Notes: generated by a model not told the origin, from the sequence alone. DNA of 64,000 nt from Mesorhizobium zhangyense (GCF_011045115.1 NZ_JAAKZG010000015.1:54368-118367); one strand, 5' to 3'. Shown: positions 56,811 to 64,000, numbered from the stretch's first letter. Translations and numbers: made by a program.

Positions 56811-58199
56811 TCAGCGGCCGTCCGGCGTGCGCAGTCCGATCCACTTGTCCTTGACGGCCTTGTAGTGCTCTTCCGGCTTGTATTCGGTGACCTGCAGGCC
56901 GAGCCGCTTGGCGTAAAGCTGGCCGGTGGCCTGCAGAATGCCGTAGCTCGCCACGACGACCTGATTTTCGGAGTTGGCCTGATTGATCTGTGCGTTGATG
57001 ACGTCCTGCTGGGCATCGAGCACGTCCAGCGTCGTGCGCTGGCCGACATTGCGCTCCTCGATGACGCCGTTCAGCGCCAGCTGGGCAGCGGCGATGGCCG
57101 AGCGGTTTGCGGCGACGCTTTCCTGCGCAGCAATGTAAGAGGTCCAGGAGGATGCCACGGCCTGACGGACCTGATCGCGAAACACGTCGACCTGGATGCG
57201 CTGCTGGCCAAGCTGTTCCTTGGACTGGCGGACCAGTGCGGAGGTGCGGCCCCCCGAATAGATCGGAACCGTGATCGACGCGCCGATCTGGGCGGTATCG
57301 CTGTTGGTCGTGCTCTGCCCGCTCAGACCCGTCCCGGAGAGGATGCCGTTGGTTTGATTGTAGGCATGCGAAACGCCTGCCGACGCAGAAATCTGTGGCA
57401 GCAGCGCGCCTTCCGCCGATTTCACCGAAAAGCCGGCGGCATCGACGAGATGGTGCCCGGCCAGGATTGCCGGATGCTGGGCGGAAGCCAGGCCGTACGC
57501 CTGATCCAGGCTCTTGGGCAGCAATTTCGCCAGGGGCGACGCCGCCTTGAGCTTGCCCGGCTCCTCGCCAACGATCTGGCGATAGGTCGCGGCACTCGCC
57601 GCCGCTTGCGCGCGTGCCGCGGCCAATTGCGCCTCGGCCAGCGAACGGGCGGCATCGGCCTGCGCAACGTCCGTGCGCGTGCCCTCGCCGACATCGAAGC
57701 GGGATTTGGCCGCGCGAACCTGCTCGGCCAGGAATTTAAGGTTCTGCTCGCGCAGCACGGCGATCTGACGGTCGCGGATGACGTCCATATAGGCCTGGGC
57801 CGCGCTGGACAGCGTGTTCATTTCAGTGTTGCGCAGGTTTTCCTGGGACGCGAACACCTGCGCTTCGGCGGCTGCGACGTTGTTCCTGGTTTGAAAGCCA
57901 TCGAACAGCATCTGGTTGATCTGGATGCCGAAGCTGGCGGTCGACTGCCTGTTGACATCCCTCGTCGACGAATAAGCGACGCTCGACGAGCCGTTGATCG
58001 TCGGGCGGTATCCCGATTTCGCAATCGCGACACCCTCGTCCGTCACCCTTACGCCGGCGCGGCTCGAATTCATCGAGGAATTGAACTGATAGGCTTTGGA
58101 AAGTGCGCCGAGGATGGTTTCGGCGGAAGCGGCTATCGGAGACAGCGCGGTGGCCGACAAAAATACGGCAGTGAAAATGCCTTTGCGTATAAACGACAC
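56811..58199 (-). CDS. tolC: TolC-family outer membrane efflux channel
   Basis: 462 residues from the GTG at 58199, which has GAGGGA six bases upstream and begins a clean signal peptide (M-SFIRKGIFTAVFLSATAL, cleavage near AASA|ETI). The upstream TTG at 58241 is less likely. Two OEP repeats follow with the expected helices (for example YMDVIRDRQIAVLREQNLKFL in the first half, quoted partly). The C-terminal part contains NVGQRTTLDVLDAQQDVINA. It forms the outer-membrane duct of efflux and type I secretion systems; the relative in Brucella is BepC. A pcm-type gene is upstream. Confidence 0.92.
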   Translation of the reverse strand: MSFIRKGIFTAVFLSATALSPIAASAETILGALSKAYQFNSSMNSSRAGVRVTDEGVAIAKSGYRPTINGSSSVAYSSTRDVNRQSTASFGIQINQMLFDGFQTRNNVAAAEAQVFASQENLRNTEMNTLSSAAQAYMDVIRDRQIAVLREQNLKFLAEQVRAAKSRFDVGEGTRTDVAQADAARSLAEAQLAAARAQAAASAATYRQIVGEEPGKLKAASPLAKLLPKSLDQAYGLASAQHPAILAGHHLVDAAGFSVKSAEGALLPQISASAGVSHAYNQTNGILSGTGLSGQSTTNSDTAQIGASITVPIYSGGRTSALVRQSKEQLGQQRIQVDVFRDQVRQAVASSWTSYIAAQESVAANRSAIAAAQLALNGVIEERNVGQRTTLDVLDAQQDVINAQINQANSENQVVVASYGILQATGQLYAKRLGLQVTEYKPEEHYKAVKDKWIGLRTPDGR

Positions 58200-58378
58200 G
58201 ACTATTCCCTCATTCGTTTCTGCGGGCGTCACATCGGTCAATTCAGGCGTTGCGCCTTACCAACACGATCCGACTCACGCCCCCTGCCAAATGCCCACAC
58301 GAATACGCACAGGACTCAGCAACGATGGTCCAAACACTAAGCCACCACGATGACGCGACAGTCGCAAGACTTTCCGCC

Positions 58379-59053
58379 TCAAAATTCGAATGCGCGGATG
58401 CGTTCGAATCCCGGCAGTGGCCGAATTGCCGCATTAAATGCACGTCGGCCGCCAACAATGCCAGTAGTCTTTAAAAACAGACGGGCGACGCCCGCATTAC
58501 CCTGCCCTTCCACGGCAATGAGTCGGCCCCCCTCTTTCAGCTGATCGAACAGCGCCTGAGGTATCTCTTCGACCGCTCCGCCGATGAAAATCACGTCATA
58601 GGGCGCCTCTGCGCCGTGGCCTTCGTTCAACGCGCCCTGGACGACAACGACATTGTCGTAACCGAGATTTGCCAGCGTCGATGTCGCGCTCTGCGCGAGC
58701 ACAGGGTCACTTTCCAGTGCGATGACCGAGCTGGCCAGGCGCGACAGAACCGCCGACGAATAGCCGGTGCCGCAACCGACATCGAGAACGAAGTCGCTCG
58801 AATGGATTTCGGCGAGCTGCGTCAGCTTGGCGAAGGGCGAGGCCTGCATCAGGTACCGCGCAGGCTGGCCGGACGCGGGAGATGCGATCTCGATATGCTC
58901 ATCGATGTAAGCGAGGTTGCGGCGGTTGGCGCCGACGAAGGCTTCGCGCGGCACAGACAACATGGCGTCGAGCAAGGCCTGATCGGTCACATCCGTCGTG
59001 CGGACCTGGCCATCGACCATCTTCACGCGCTGTTCGGAAAAATCAGTGTCCAT
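58379..59053 (-). CDS. Second protein-L-isoaspartate O-methyltransferase-family protein
   Basis: 224 residues from ATG 59053. The N-terminus MVDGQVRTTDVTDQALLDAM and the SAM site VLDVGCGTGYSSAVLSRLAS near residue 85 identify the Pcm family. It differs clearly from the surE-linked Pcm at 30406, so the two are not a recent duplication. This pcm-tolC pairing is typical of Rhizobiales. Isoaspartyl repair is the family function; a specialised target near the envelope is possible but unproven. Confidence 0.88.
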   Translation of the reverse strand: MDTDFSEQRVKMVDGQVRTTDVTDQALLDAMLSVPREAFVGANRRNLAYIDEHIEIASPASGQPARYLMQASPFAKLTQLAEIHSSDFVLDVGCGTGYSSAVLSRLASSVIALESDPVLAQSATSTLANLGYDNVVVVQGALNEGHGAEAPYDVIFIGGAVEEIPQALFDQLKEGGRLIAVEGQGNAGVARLFLKTTGIVGGRRAFNAAIRPLPGFERIRAFEF

Positions 59054-59140
59054 GCCCAAAACAACCCGTCTCGGCGCAAGCGTTGCGCGTTTCACTTCGC
59101 GTGAACGCTGTAGCCGCGCATGGCGGCCGCTGTGGCAGAT

Positions 59141-59214
59141 TGGAGGCCTCGCCCGGAATCGAACCGGGGTGCAAGGATTTGCAGTCCTCTGCGTAACCAC
59201 TCCGCCACGAGGCC
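59141..59214 (-). tRNA. tRNA-Cys (anticodon GCA)
   Basis: 74 bases with encoded CCA. Acceptor GGCCTCG/CGAGGCC with discriminator T73, the major identity element of tRNA-Cys. Anticodon arm AGGA-CTGCAAA-TCCT gives GCA, and the T arm is CCCGG-TTCGATT-CCGGG. Confidence 0.96.
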
Positions 59215-59390
59215 TCGCCGCTGCCGGCGTTCTACGCCGCTTCAATAGGTTGCGGGCAAATTGCCGTCAAGCGACAGACCGCCATTCCGAACAAAATCCT
59301 CTGCGGCATCGTGAACGCATTGTAGACCGTGCCGATTTTCAGCCATGGCCGGGCGGTTGCAGTTCATCTGATGCGGGATAGAATCGCATC

Positions 59391-59594
59391 ATGTTCATCG
59401 CCATCCGACGGAACGCTCGAGCCGTGGAGAAAATCGTGCGCTGGAAACTGGCCATTGCCGTTTTGATACTTCTCGCCCTCTGCGGCTGCGGCGCAGCCAA
59501 GGCAGTTCGCGATACTGCCGGCAAGTTCGACGAATATGGCTGCCTGTCGCGTGAGTTCAAAGGCCAGCCGAGCTGCCAACAGCAGGAACCGTGA
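59391..59594 (+). CDS. Small lipoprotein
   Basis: 67 residues. A hydrophobic segment (WKLAIAVLILLALCGC) ends in a lipobox-like LALCGC, then a short tail with KFDEYGCLSREFKGQPSCQQ. The start may be the GTG at 59424 (V-EKIVRWK), which would give a compact signal. Predicted to be anchored in the envelope. Function unknown. Confidence 0.6.
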   Translation: MFIAIRRNARAVEKIVRWKLAIAVLILLALCGCGAAKAVRDTAGKFDEYGCLSREFKGQPSCQQQEP

Positions 59595-59702
59595 GGCCGG
59601 CGAGCGCAAACGGAACTTTCTTTGTTGCAATGTGTCTAATTTAATATCGGCAATCGGCCGCACCACTCAAAGATAAGGAAGGGACAAGAAAAAGGGGGAG
59701 CG

Positions 59703-59885
59703 ATGGAAATCTCCTATGACGACGTCGGCAAGACGAAAACTGCAAGAACAGTGCTGGTGAACGGCCGAAAAATACGGGTCGACCGGCAGGCTGTGGAGAT
59801 ATGGAAGGAAAATCCCGACGCGGTGTTCAATCTGGTCTGGAACGCCGACAAACGGGAGTTTTGCCTCTCGGGACCAATAGAATGA
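59703..59885 (+). CDS. Small hypothetical protein
   Basis: 60 residues from ATG 59703, preceded by a strong GGGGGAG site. Sequence MEISYDDVGKTKTARTVLVN... with VDRQAVEIWKENPDAVFNLV; soluble, mixed alpha/beta, no known domain. The ribosome site and codon pattern support a real gene, but no relatives are recognised. Confidence 0.55.
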   Translation: MEISYDDVGKTKTARTVLVNGRKIRVDRQAVEIWKENPDAVFNLVWNADKREFCLSGPIE

Positions 59886-59977
59886 GGCTTTGGCGCCGAC
59901 CTGCGGCCGGAAGCGCGCCTTCATGAGCTGAGCCTCAAAACAGCATCGAATCGCACTGAAAGCGGCAGATGGCCGTT

Positions 59978-60271
59978 TCAGCGTGGGCGATTGCTGCGCC
60001 GCCGCTCCCACCACACGATGCCGCGGCGGCGATAGCGCCTGACCAGCGCGAATTCGTAGGAAAGAACGAGAAGCCCGAGCGGAACCATCCAGAAGCCGAG
60101 AATCGGCAGGAAGCCGAGAAGGCCGAGAAAAGTCAGACCCACGCCGATCGCCACGCGCTTGTTGCGCGACTGCGGCATTTTTATTTCGCGGCCAAACACG
60201 GTTATGACGCGCCTGGGCGTCTTGCTCGACTGGTTCGCCTGCTCCGTCATGGGTCGTTTTTCGTCTTCCAT
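59978..60271 (-). CDS. Small hypothetical membrane protein
   Basis: 97 residues; start at 60271 or at the ATG at 60250. A basic N-terminal part (VITVFGREIKMPQSRNKRVA) precedes a hydrophobic hairpin (LTFLGLLGFLPILGFWMVPLG, then LVLSYEFALV) and a very basic C-terminus (RRYRRRGIVWWERRR). The P-x-x-G-x-x-M/W-x-P-x-G pattern between the two spans recalls the PGPGW-type small membrane proteins, without certainty. Lies directly before tRNA-Asn. Confidence 0.65.
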   Translation of the reverse strand: MEDEKRPMTEQANQSSKTPRRVITVFGREIKMPQSRNKRVAIGVGLTFLGLLGFLPILGFWMVPLGLLVLSYEFALVRRYRRRGIVWWERRRSNRPR

Positions 60272-60423
60272 ATCAACCGAAATCCCGCCCGGAAGCCCAC
60301 ATATGAGGCTTTCCGTCGCAATTGCGAGGCGCCAAGCATATTATTCCATGAAAAATGCAGATTGGCGCTTTGCAAAGCTGAATTTGGTTTGCTATAGGCA
60401 CCCTCGTTCAAACGAGCCGCTGT

Positions 60424-60498
60424 TCCCCGGTAGCTCAGTGGTAGAGCAACCGGCTGTTAACCGGTTGGTCGCTGGTTCGAATCCGGCCCGGGGAGCCA
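60424..60498 (+). tRNA. tRNA-Asn (anticodon GTT)
   Basis: 75 bases with encoded CCA. Acceptor TCCCCGG/CCGGGGA, discriminator G, D arm AGCTCAGTGGTAGAGC, anticodon arm ACCGG-CTGTTAA-CCGGT giving GTT, and T arm GCTGG-TTCGAAT-CCGGC. Sequence character changes downstream, and an imperfect copy of its 3' part lies 146 bases on. Confidence 0.96.
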
Positions 60499-60625
60499 CT
60501 TTTCTTGTCTACGGCTTTGTTTTTCCTAGATTTATTTCATAGTTGAGAGAACCTTCCCCGCTTTCCCTCCCCGCTTTTGGCGCCGCGGTTGCCGAGCATG
60601 CTACCAGCCTGCATAATCCGGTCTC

Positions 60626-60639
60626 AATCCGGCGCGGGG
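60626..60639 (+). repeat. Imperfect copy of the tRNA-Asn 3' end (possible old attachment core)
   Basis: AATCCGGCGCGGGG matches AATCCGGCCCGGGG of the tRNA T arm/acceptor (60480-60493) at 13 of 14 bases. Short and GC-rich, so chance is possible; it is recorded because it directly follows a tRNA at the edge of accessory DNA. Confidence 0.3.
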
Positions 60640-60648
60640 GCGAAATTG

Positions 60649-61074
60649 CCAATTGATGGTCTTTACTCACTGGCTGCTGTCGGCGTTGCAGGCATGTCGG
60701 CGATCGTTCTCAAGCTCGACCAGGGCCGAATCGAAGGCAATGATTCTGCCGGCGCCCGGTATATCGGGACTTATGAGGCCGATGGTGCTGGGTATCGGCT
60801 AACGCTTGAAATCATCTCGCCACCTTACACATTCGGCGTTTTTGGAACTTCAGCGAGTGAGACCTTTCGAACTAACAGCGACACGATCATCGTGCCCGCA
60901 TCGCTATTTCTGGAAAGAGTGCCGTACACACTCCCTAGCTATGGGATCACGGTCATAGCGACGCGAATTCCTGACACATATGCGAATCTAGCAGGCAAGG
61001 ACGGCATTCGAACATTGATTGGCATGCTCGAGCGCGCCGAAGCTGCCTGGAAAAATGCGGCTCGGACGACGTGA
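60649..61074 (+). CDS. GrlR-like small regulatory-fold protein
   Basis: 141 residues if begun at the TTG at 60649 (PIDGLYSLAAVGVAG), which has a GGGG-rich ribosome site; an ATG at 60598 gives a longer form without family support. The pattern DGLYS...IVLKLDQGRIEGNDSAGARYIGTY recalls the beta-barrel GrlR family, whose E. coli member inhibits the GrlA activator of type III secretion. Many uncharacterised relatives occur on genomic islands. There is no GrlA-like partner here. Fold similarity is an impression from the motif only. Confidence 0.55.
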   Translation, partial: PIDGLYSLAAVGVAGMSAIVLKLDQGRIEGNDSAGARYIGTYEADGAGYRLTLEIISPPYTFGVFGTSASETFRTNSDTIIVPASLFLERVPYTLPSYGITVIATRIPDTYANLAGKDGIRTLIGMLERAEAAWKNAARTT

Positions 61075-61171
61075 CTGTTATCGTAGAGGCGGGTGTTCTG
61101 TTAGCCTGTAGCGCTGGACGGCGACGACTCATGCGCTATCTTTGGTTTGACAACCGATGGGAGACGCACAG

Positions 61172-61333
61172 ATGCCGACCTATGCGATTGTAATTGTTGG
61201 TGCCGGAGTGCTCGCCTTCGTCGCAGGTTGCATCTTGATCTGGATGGAGCGCCGGAAGTTGAAGGACTTCTCTGGCCGGGAAGCAGTTGCCAGCGGACCG
61301 GATGTCGGCGGTTTCGACGGCGGTGGTCTTTAG
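61172..61333 (+). CDS. Very small membrane protein
   Basis: 53 residues from ATG 61172, with GGGAG eight bases upstream. One membrane span (AIVIVGAGVLAFVAGCILIWM) is followed by a basic stop-transfer (ERRKLKDF) and a glycine-rich tail ending VGGFDGGGL. Single-span inner-membrane protein of unknown function; short but protein-like. Confidence 0.5.
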   Translation: MPTYAIVIVGAGVLAFVAGCILIWMERRKLKDFSGREAVASGPDVGGFDGGGL

Positions 61334-61458
61334 GACCACACCGACAACCAGAATCGCATTCCGCCGATGCGCTTTGCGATTGAACGGTGAATAGGCGCGT
61401 CCGTCGACAACACGTCGCACTTCTGCCAATGTCTCGCTGGGCATCATTGGGGGAAATC

Positions 61459-61914
61459 ATGAAAATCAACGCTTTGGCCGCGCTCGCGGCCCTTTTGGCC
61501 GCGTCCGGTTGCGCATCGGTGGCACGCGGAACTACGGAAAAGGTGGTTGTAACGTCCGAGCCGGCTGATGCCTAAATCCGGACTTCACTCGGACATTCAT
61601 GCCCGATGTCGCCATGTACAGTTGAAGTCAGCCGAAAGAGCGAATTTACGGCATACGCTGAGAAGGAAGGTTACAAGCCGGGAAGCCTGTTCGTTGGCAC
61701 AAAAATGAGCGGAGGCGGTGCGGCTGGCCTCGCAGGCAACATCTTGGTCGGTGGCATTATTGGCGTAGGCGTTGATGCAGCGACCGGTGCCACACTAGAT
61801 CACTATCCAAACCCGGCGCTCATAACGCTCGTAGCGGTCGGCTCGACATCGGAGAGCACGAACATTCCCAAGCCGGCGCCTGCTAAACCCTCAAAAGGCG
61901 CGCCGGTCTCCTGA
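61459..61914 (+). pseudogene. Lipoprotein gene interrupted by one in-frame stop
   Basis: The frame starts at ATG 61459 (GGGG upstream) with a lipoprotein signal (ALAALLAASGCASVARG, lipobox AASGC) and continues to TTSEPADA-like sequence before a TAA at 61573-61575. The same frame resumes without a shift as IRTSLGHSCPMSPCTVEVSR and runs to 61914, with a glycine-rich membrane-like segment (GGAAGLAGNILVGGIIGVGV). The two halves join perfectly as one ~151-residue lipoprotein: EPADA-x-IRTS-x-G-x-SCP-x-SPC is PEGA-domain-like. A point nonsense change, or a sequencing error, is the simplest explanation. Confidence 0.75.
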
Positions 61915-62010
61915 GGCTTGGAATAACTATCCTCGCGCGGCAGCCTGGGGGCAGCCGCAAGGCTGTCGCGCCTAGACCTTGGGGGTTGAGGCGTGTCAGC
62001 CATCTGCCCC

Positions 62011-62362
62011 CTACTCTGCCAGCCTCCAATTCACCTCCGCATACGATGCCGCTGCAACGATGCGGCAATGCTCGACCTTGAGCATCTCTGAAAGCTTGGC
62101 GGCCGCAGCGATGGAGGTCGCCAGTTGGTCCGCGAGATCCAAGAGGGAACCTGTCCCCTCTGCTGTGGCGAAGTTGGCCGCGAGTTCGTCGCGGCTACGA
62201 TGAAGAAGAGCATATGAACGAGCCGCCACCAGGAACTGCTTGCCGCTAGTGGCCTGGACGCAAGGAGCGTACTGCTCCAGGGTGGGATGCGCCTCGAAAT
62301 CGAAACTTGCACAAGACTCGGCGGTGAGTGGGAGGTGGGTGGCGGGTGGCGGGTTGGGTCAT
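62011..62362 (-). pseudogene. Frameshifted small hypothetical gene
   Basis: A good start (ATG 62362 with AGGAG six bases upstream) opens M-TQPATRHPPP, but after a C-rich tract (CCACCCACCTCCCACTCACC region, about 62325-62345) the protein-like frame continues one base out of phase as LTAESCASFDFEAHPTLEQ and on to NWRLAE at 62011. Removing one C near 62330-62332 would fuse both into one ~116-residue protein. A GTG at 62229 could alone give a 72-residue product. The product is helical, with no known domain. Confidence 0.55.
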
Positions 62363-62403
62363 TTGCATCTCCTGATTCAACGGAAATCGTTTACCATACC
62401 TAT

Positions 62404-62458
62404 AAAGCGTTAATCTTAGATGATGTCAACGCTTTTCGTTTATGATAGACGAAAAGCG
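62404..62458 (+). promoter_or_regulatory. Palindromic operator array upstream of the XRE regulator
   Basis: Three related half-sites: AAAGCGTT (62404-62411), AACGCTTTTCGT (62428-62439) and ACGAAAAGCG (62449-62458). The second and third form a perfect 10-bp inverted repeat with a 9-base spacer; the first and second form an 8-bp inverted repeat. They lie 19-73 bases before the regulator start, suggesting autoregulation, and also face the divergent frameshifted gene. Confidence 0.6.
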
Positions 62459-62476
62459 GACTTTTTTGAGGATGCA

Positions 62477-62734
62477 ATGACTATCACATCAGAACAATCA
62501 CGCGCGGCCCGCGGACTCGTTGACTGGTCGCAGACAAAATTGGCTGAGATGTCTAACCTCAGCGAGAGCACTATTAGAGATTTCGAAAAGGGCCGCCGCA
62601 TCCCGGTAATTAACAATCTGGCTGCAATCCGCGCCGCGCTCGAAGCGGCCGGTGTCAGCTTTTTAGCAGACGGTGAAACGAAGCCAGGCGGGCCAGGAGT
62701 GCGCCTCCACAAACGCTGCGAATCTAAAGCCTAA
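62477..62734 (+). CDS. XRE-family transcriptional regulator
   Basis: 85 residues from ATG 62477 with GAGG upstream. The whole protein is a Cro/C1-type helix-turn-helix: SEQSRAARGLVDWSQTKLAE, then MSNLSESTIRDFEKGRRIPV. A short tail follows. The family is abundant on mobile elements and in rhizobial genomes as small self-regulated repressors. A palindromic operator array lies just upstream. Its last 4 bases overlap the convergent gene. Confidence 0.85.
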   Translation: MTITSEQSRAARGLVDWSQTKLAEMSNLSESTIRDFEKGRRIPVINNLAAIRAALEAAGVSFLADGETKPGGPGVRLHKRCESKA

Positions 62735-63015
62735 ATCTCGCCGAGCCCATCGAAGATGTTCGACACCTTTCGTCGGCGCAACCTCCACAGCACACAACCA
62801 GCCATAATCATCACTAGCCCAAACATGGCAGCTCCGACACAAAAACCGGAAAGAGGAGTCCACTCAAACACCTCCCTACCAAAAAACTGTTCGGCAAAAA
62901 TCCATAGCGACCCGGATAAGAAGAAGTTGCCAATTGATATCAAAGCAATTTGCAGGGTGTCGAACGTTCTCAATTCCTCAAGATCTTGCCTATCCACTGC
63001 CACCCATTGAAGCAC
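62731..63015 (-). CDS. Hypothetical two-span membrane protein
   Basis: 94 residues with two hydrophobic spans (ALISIGNFFLSGSLWIFAEQF and FCVGAAMFGLVMIMAGCVLWRL, quoted in part) and a basic C-terminus. It ends inside the XRE gene (4-base convergent overlap). AT-richer than the core genes. Small double-span membrane proteins beside XRE regulators occur on mobile elements. Function unknown. Confidence 0.55.
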   Translation of the reverse strand: MLQWVAVDRQDLEELRTFDTLQIALISIGNFFLSGSLWIFAEQFFGREVFEWTPLSGFCVGAAMFGLVMIMAGCVLWRLRRRKVSNIFDGLGEI

Positions 63016-63275
63016 GATTTATTATGTTCCGCGACTGGCAAGCTATCTAGGTTCACCACTAGAATCTTCCCACGCTGTCGTTGTTGGGTGGATTGCGCGA
63101 TTTTCTCTCCAATGTAATCGCCTAAGAGTGCTTCTTCGCTAGAGCACACGAGGGCATATGCCCGAATGCATGTTTCGACATGACAAAAATGCCCATTTGC
63201 ATAGTGTTTTCAGGGGGTTGCTGTAGATCAACATCTGTGGAATCTATGCCATGACTGCTAACATCGCGAGTTGTC

Positions 63276-63812
63276 ATGGATACAGAATCGTCCCGCCTCG
63301 AACCTCGTCTCATGAAGCGCCCGGAAGCAGCCGCCTATCTAGGAGTAAGCGTCGCGACGTTCTCCGGCTGGGTTGCGGCTGGGCATCTGCCGAAGCCTGT
63401 ATTCGGCTCAATGCGATGGGACCGGTGTGCCATCGACGCTACTCTTGATAAGCTGGCCGGCTTGGGGCTGCCTACGGCATCGGTCGACGTGGATCCATAT
63501 GAGAAGTGGCTGAACGGATCGGAATCTGCTCTGCAAAAGTGGGCGAGAGAAAATCCTGTTCTACCTCCGCCGAAGTTCCAATTGAATCTCCGACAGAAGA
63601 CTGCGTTAAAAAAGCTGGGCAGACGAGATCCCCAAGCCCAGACCATCGACGCCATGGATGGAGTTGGTGAAGCCACGATGAACGAACTCGTGGCTTATAA
63701 GCTCGTGAAATTGACGGGTTACGACAAGAAAATGCGTCCGTTATTCCTGCTCACCAAATTTGGCGGCGAACAATACAATATCTACGAAGGAACATTGGCT
63801 TGGAATCTGTAG
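63276..63812 (+). CDS. MerR-like HTH (excisionase-type) DNA-binding protein with extra C-terminal domain
   Basis: 178 residues from ATG 63276; ATG 63312 (MKRPEAAAYLGVSVATF) is an alternative start at the domain border. Residues ~13-60 form a HTH_17/excisionase-like domain (AAAYLGVSVATFSGWVAAGHLPKP, then MRWDRCAIDATLDKL). The remaining ~115 residues are not recognised and end FGGEQYNIYEGTLAWNL. It is 12 bases before an integrase gene, the usual xis-int arrangement, so a recombination directionality factor is likely. Confidence 0.7.
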   Translation: MDTESSRLEPRLMKRPEAAAYLGVSVATFSGWVAAGHLPKPVFGSMRWDRCAIDATLDKLAGLGLPTASVDVDPYEKWLNGSESALQKWARENPVLPPPKFQLNLRQKTALKKLGRRDPQAQTIDAMDGVGEATMNELVAYKLVKLTGYDKKMRPLFLLTKFGGEQYNIYEGTLAWNL

Positions 63813-63823
63813 GGTTGGCTTAG

Positions 63824-64000
63824 ATGCCCCTCACGCTCTTTGAGCGCGGCGGCTATTGGTACCTTCGGGGTTCCGTTCGGAGAATCCAATACTATGCGTC
63901 CACCAAGACCGCAGACCGCGACGCTGCTGACGACATAAGGATCCTCACTGAGGGGCGTCTGCTTCAGGAAAGCGTGTTCGGCAAGAAAGCTATCAAAACA
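63824..64000 (+). CDS. Tyrosine recombinase/phage integrase, N-terminal part
   Basis: The first 59 codons only; the frame is open to the right edge. MPLTLFERGGYWYLRGSVRR... with ASTKTADRDAADDIRILTEG and FGKKAIKT resembles the arm-type DNA-binding N-terminus of phage and genomic-island integrases (G-x-W-Y-x-R-G-S-V and a trailing FG). The catalytic R-H-R-Y domain would lie outside the window. Paired with the upstream excisionase-like gene. Confidence 0.7.
   Translation, partial: MPLTLFERGGYWYLRGSVRRIQYYASTKTADRDAADDIRILTEGRLLQESVFGKKAIKT

Noticed and set aside
63016..63275. Possible small genes before the excisionase-like gene
   Set aside because: Frames are short, without ribosome sites. 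The 260-base region is left as non-coding control DNA.

Overview
The window reads as chromosomal DNA of a Rhizobiales alphaproteobacterium, most like the Mesorhizobium/Aminobacter/Phyllobacteriaceae side of the order. Evidence seen: high GC throughout, RIME-like palindromic mosaic repeats of rhizobial type, an exoR gene, fused secDF, a PopZ-family protein beside pcm-tolC and valS, two tiny DUF1127 proteins followed by CCUCCUCCC-loop RNAs, and an ehu/eut ectoine locus ordered as in Sinorhizobium. The species assignment is inference.

Layout. 1-8.6 kb: ectoine/hydroxyectoine utilisation. On the minus strand enuR, ehuA, ehuB, ehuC, ehuD and the start of eutA (cut by the window edge); divergently asnC, ssd and an aminotransferase gene. 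EhuABCD would import the solute, the eut enzymes (mostly outside) would open and deacetylate it to diaminobutyrate, and aminotransferase plus dehydrogenase would carry it to aspartate. 8.8-19.5 kb: MDR oxidoreductase, map, radC, two hypotheticals, tig, tRNA-Leu(TAG), a two-gene DUF2157/GDYXXLXY membrane pair, two DUF1127 genes with two paralogous cuckoo/CcsR-like sRNAs, trmFO, GNAT. 19.5-24.3 kb: repeats, an SGNH hydrolase, a fatty acid hydroxylase-family protein, and a squalene/phytoene-synthase-family protein.

24.3-38.9 kb: a long, mostly co-directional core block: Mth938 protein, secDF, yajC, (opposite) DUF815 ATPase, NlpD-like LysM/M23 lipoprotein, pcm, surE, serS, tatC, tatB, tatA, an orphan ABC ATPase, scpB, scpA, nagZ. 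It combines protein export, envelope remodelling, chromosome segregation and protein repair. 38.9-48.5 kb: a giant SPOR-domain protein, argS, dgt, erpA, an ORFan, xthA, a small secreted Cys-rich protein, exoR. 48.5-59.2 kb: ilvD (overlapping exoR), a FadL-type porin, valS, an unusual Glu-bodied tRNA with a Gln anticodon, popZ, tolC, a second pcm-like gene, tRNA-Cys.

59.4-64 kb: small hypothetical genes, then tRNA-Asn(GTT), after which the character changes. There is a GrlR-like protein, a small membrane protein, a lipoprotein gene split by one in-frame stop, a frameshifted gene, an XRE regulator with a palindromic operator array, and an excisionase-like plus tyrosine-integrase pair running off the right edge. 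This looks like the decayed margin of an integrated element. No CRISPR array, rRNA or complete transposase was seen.
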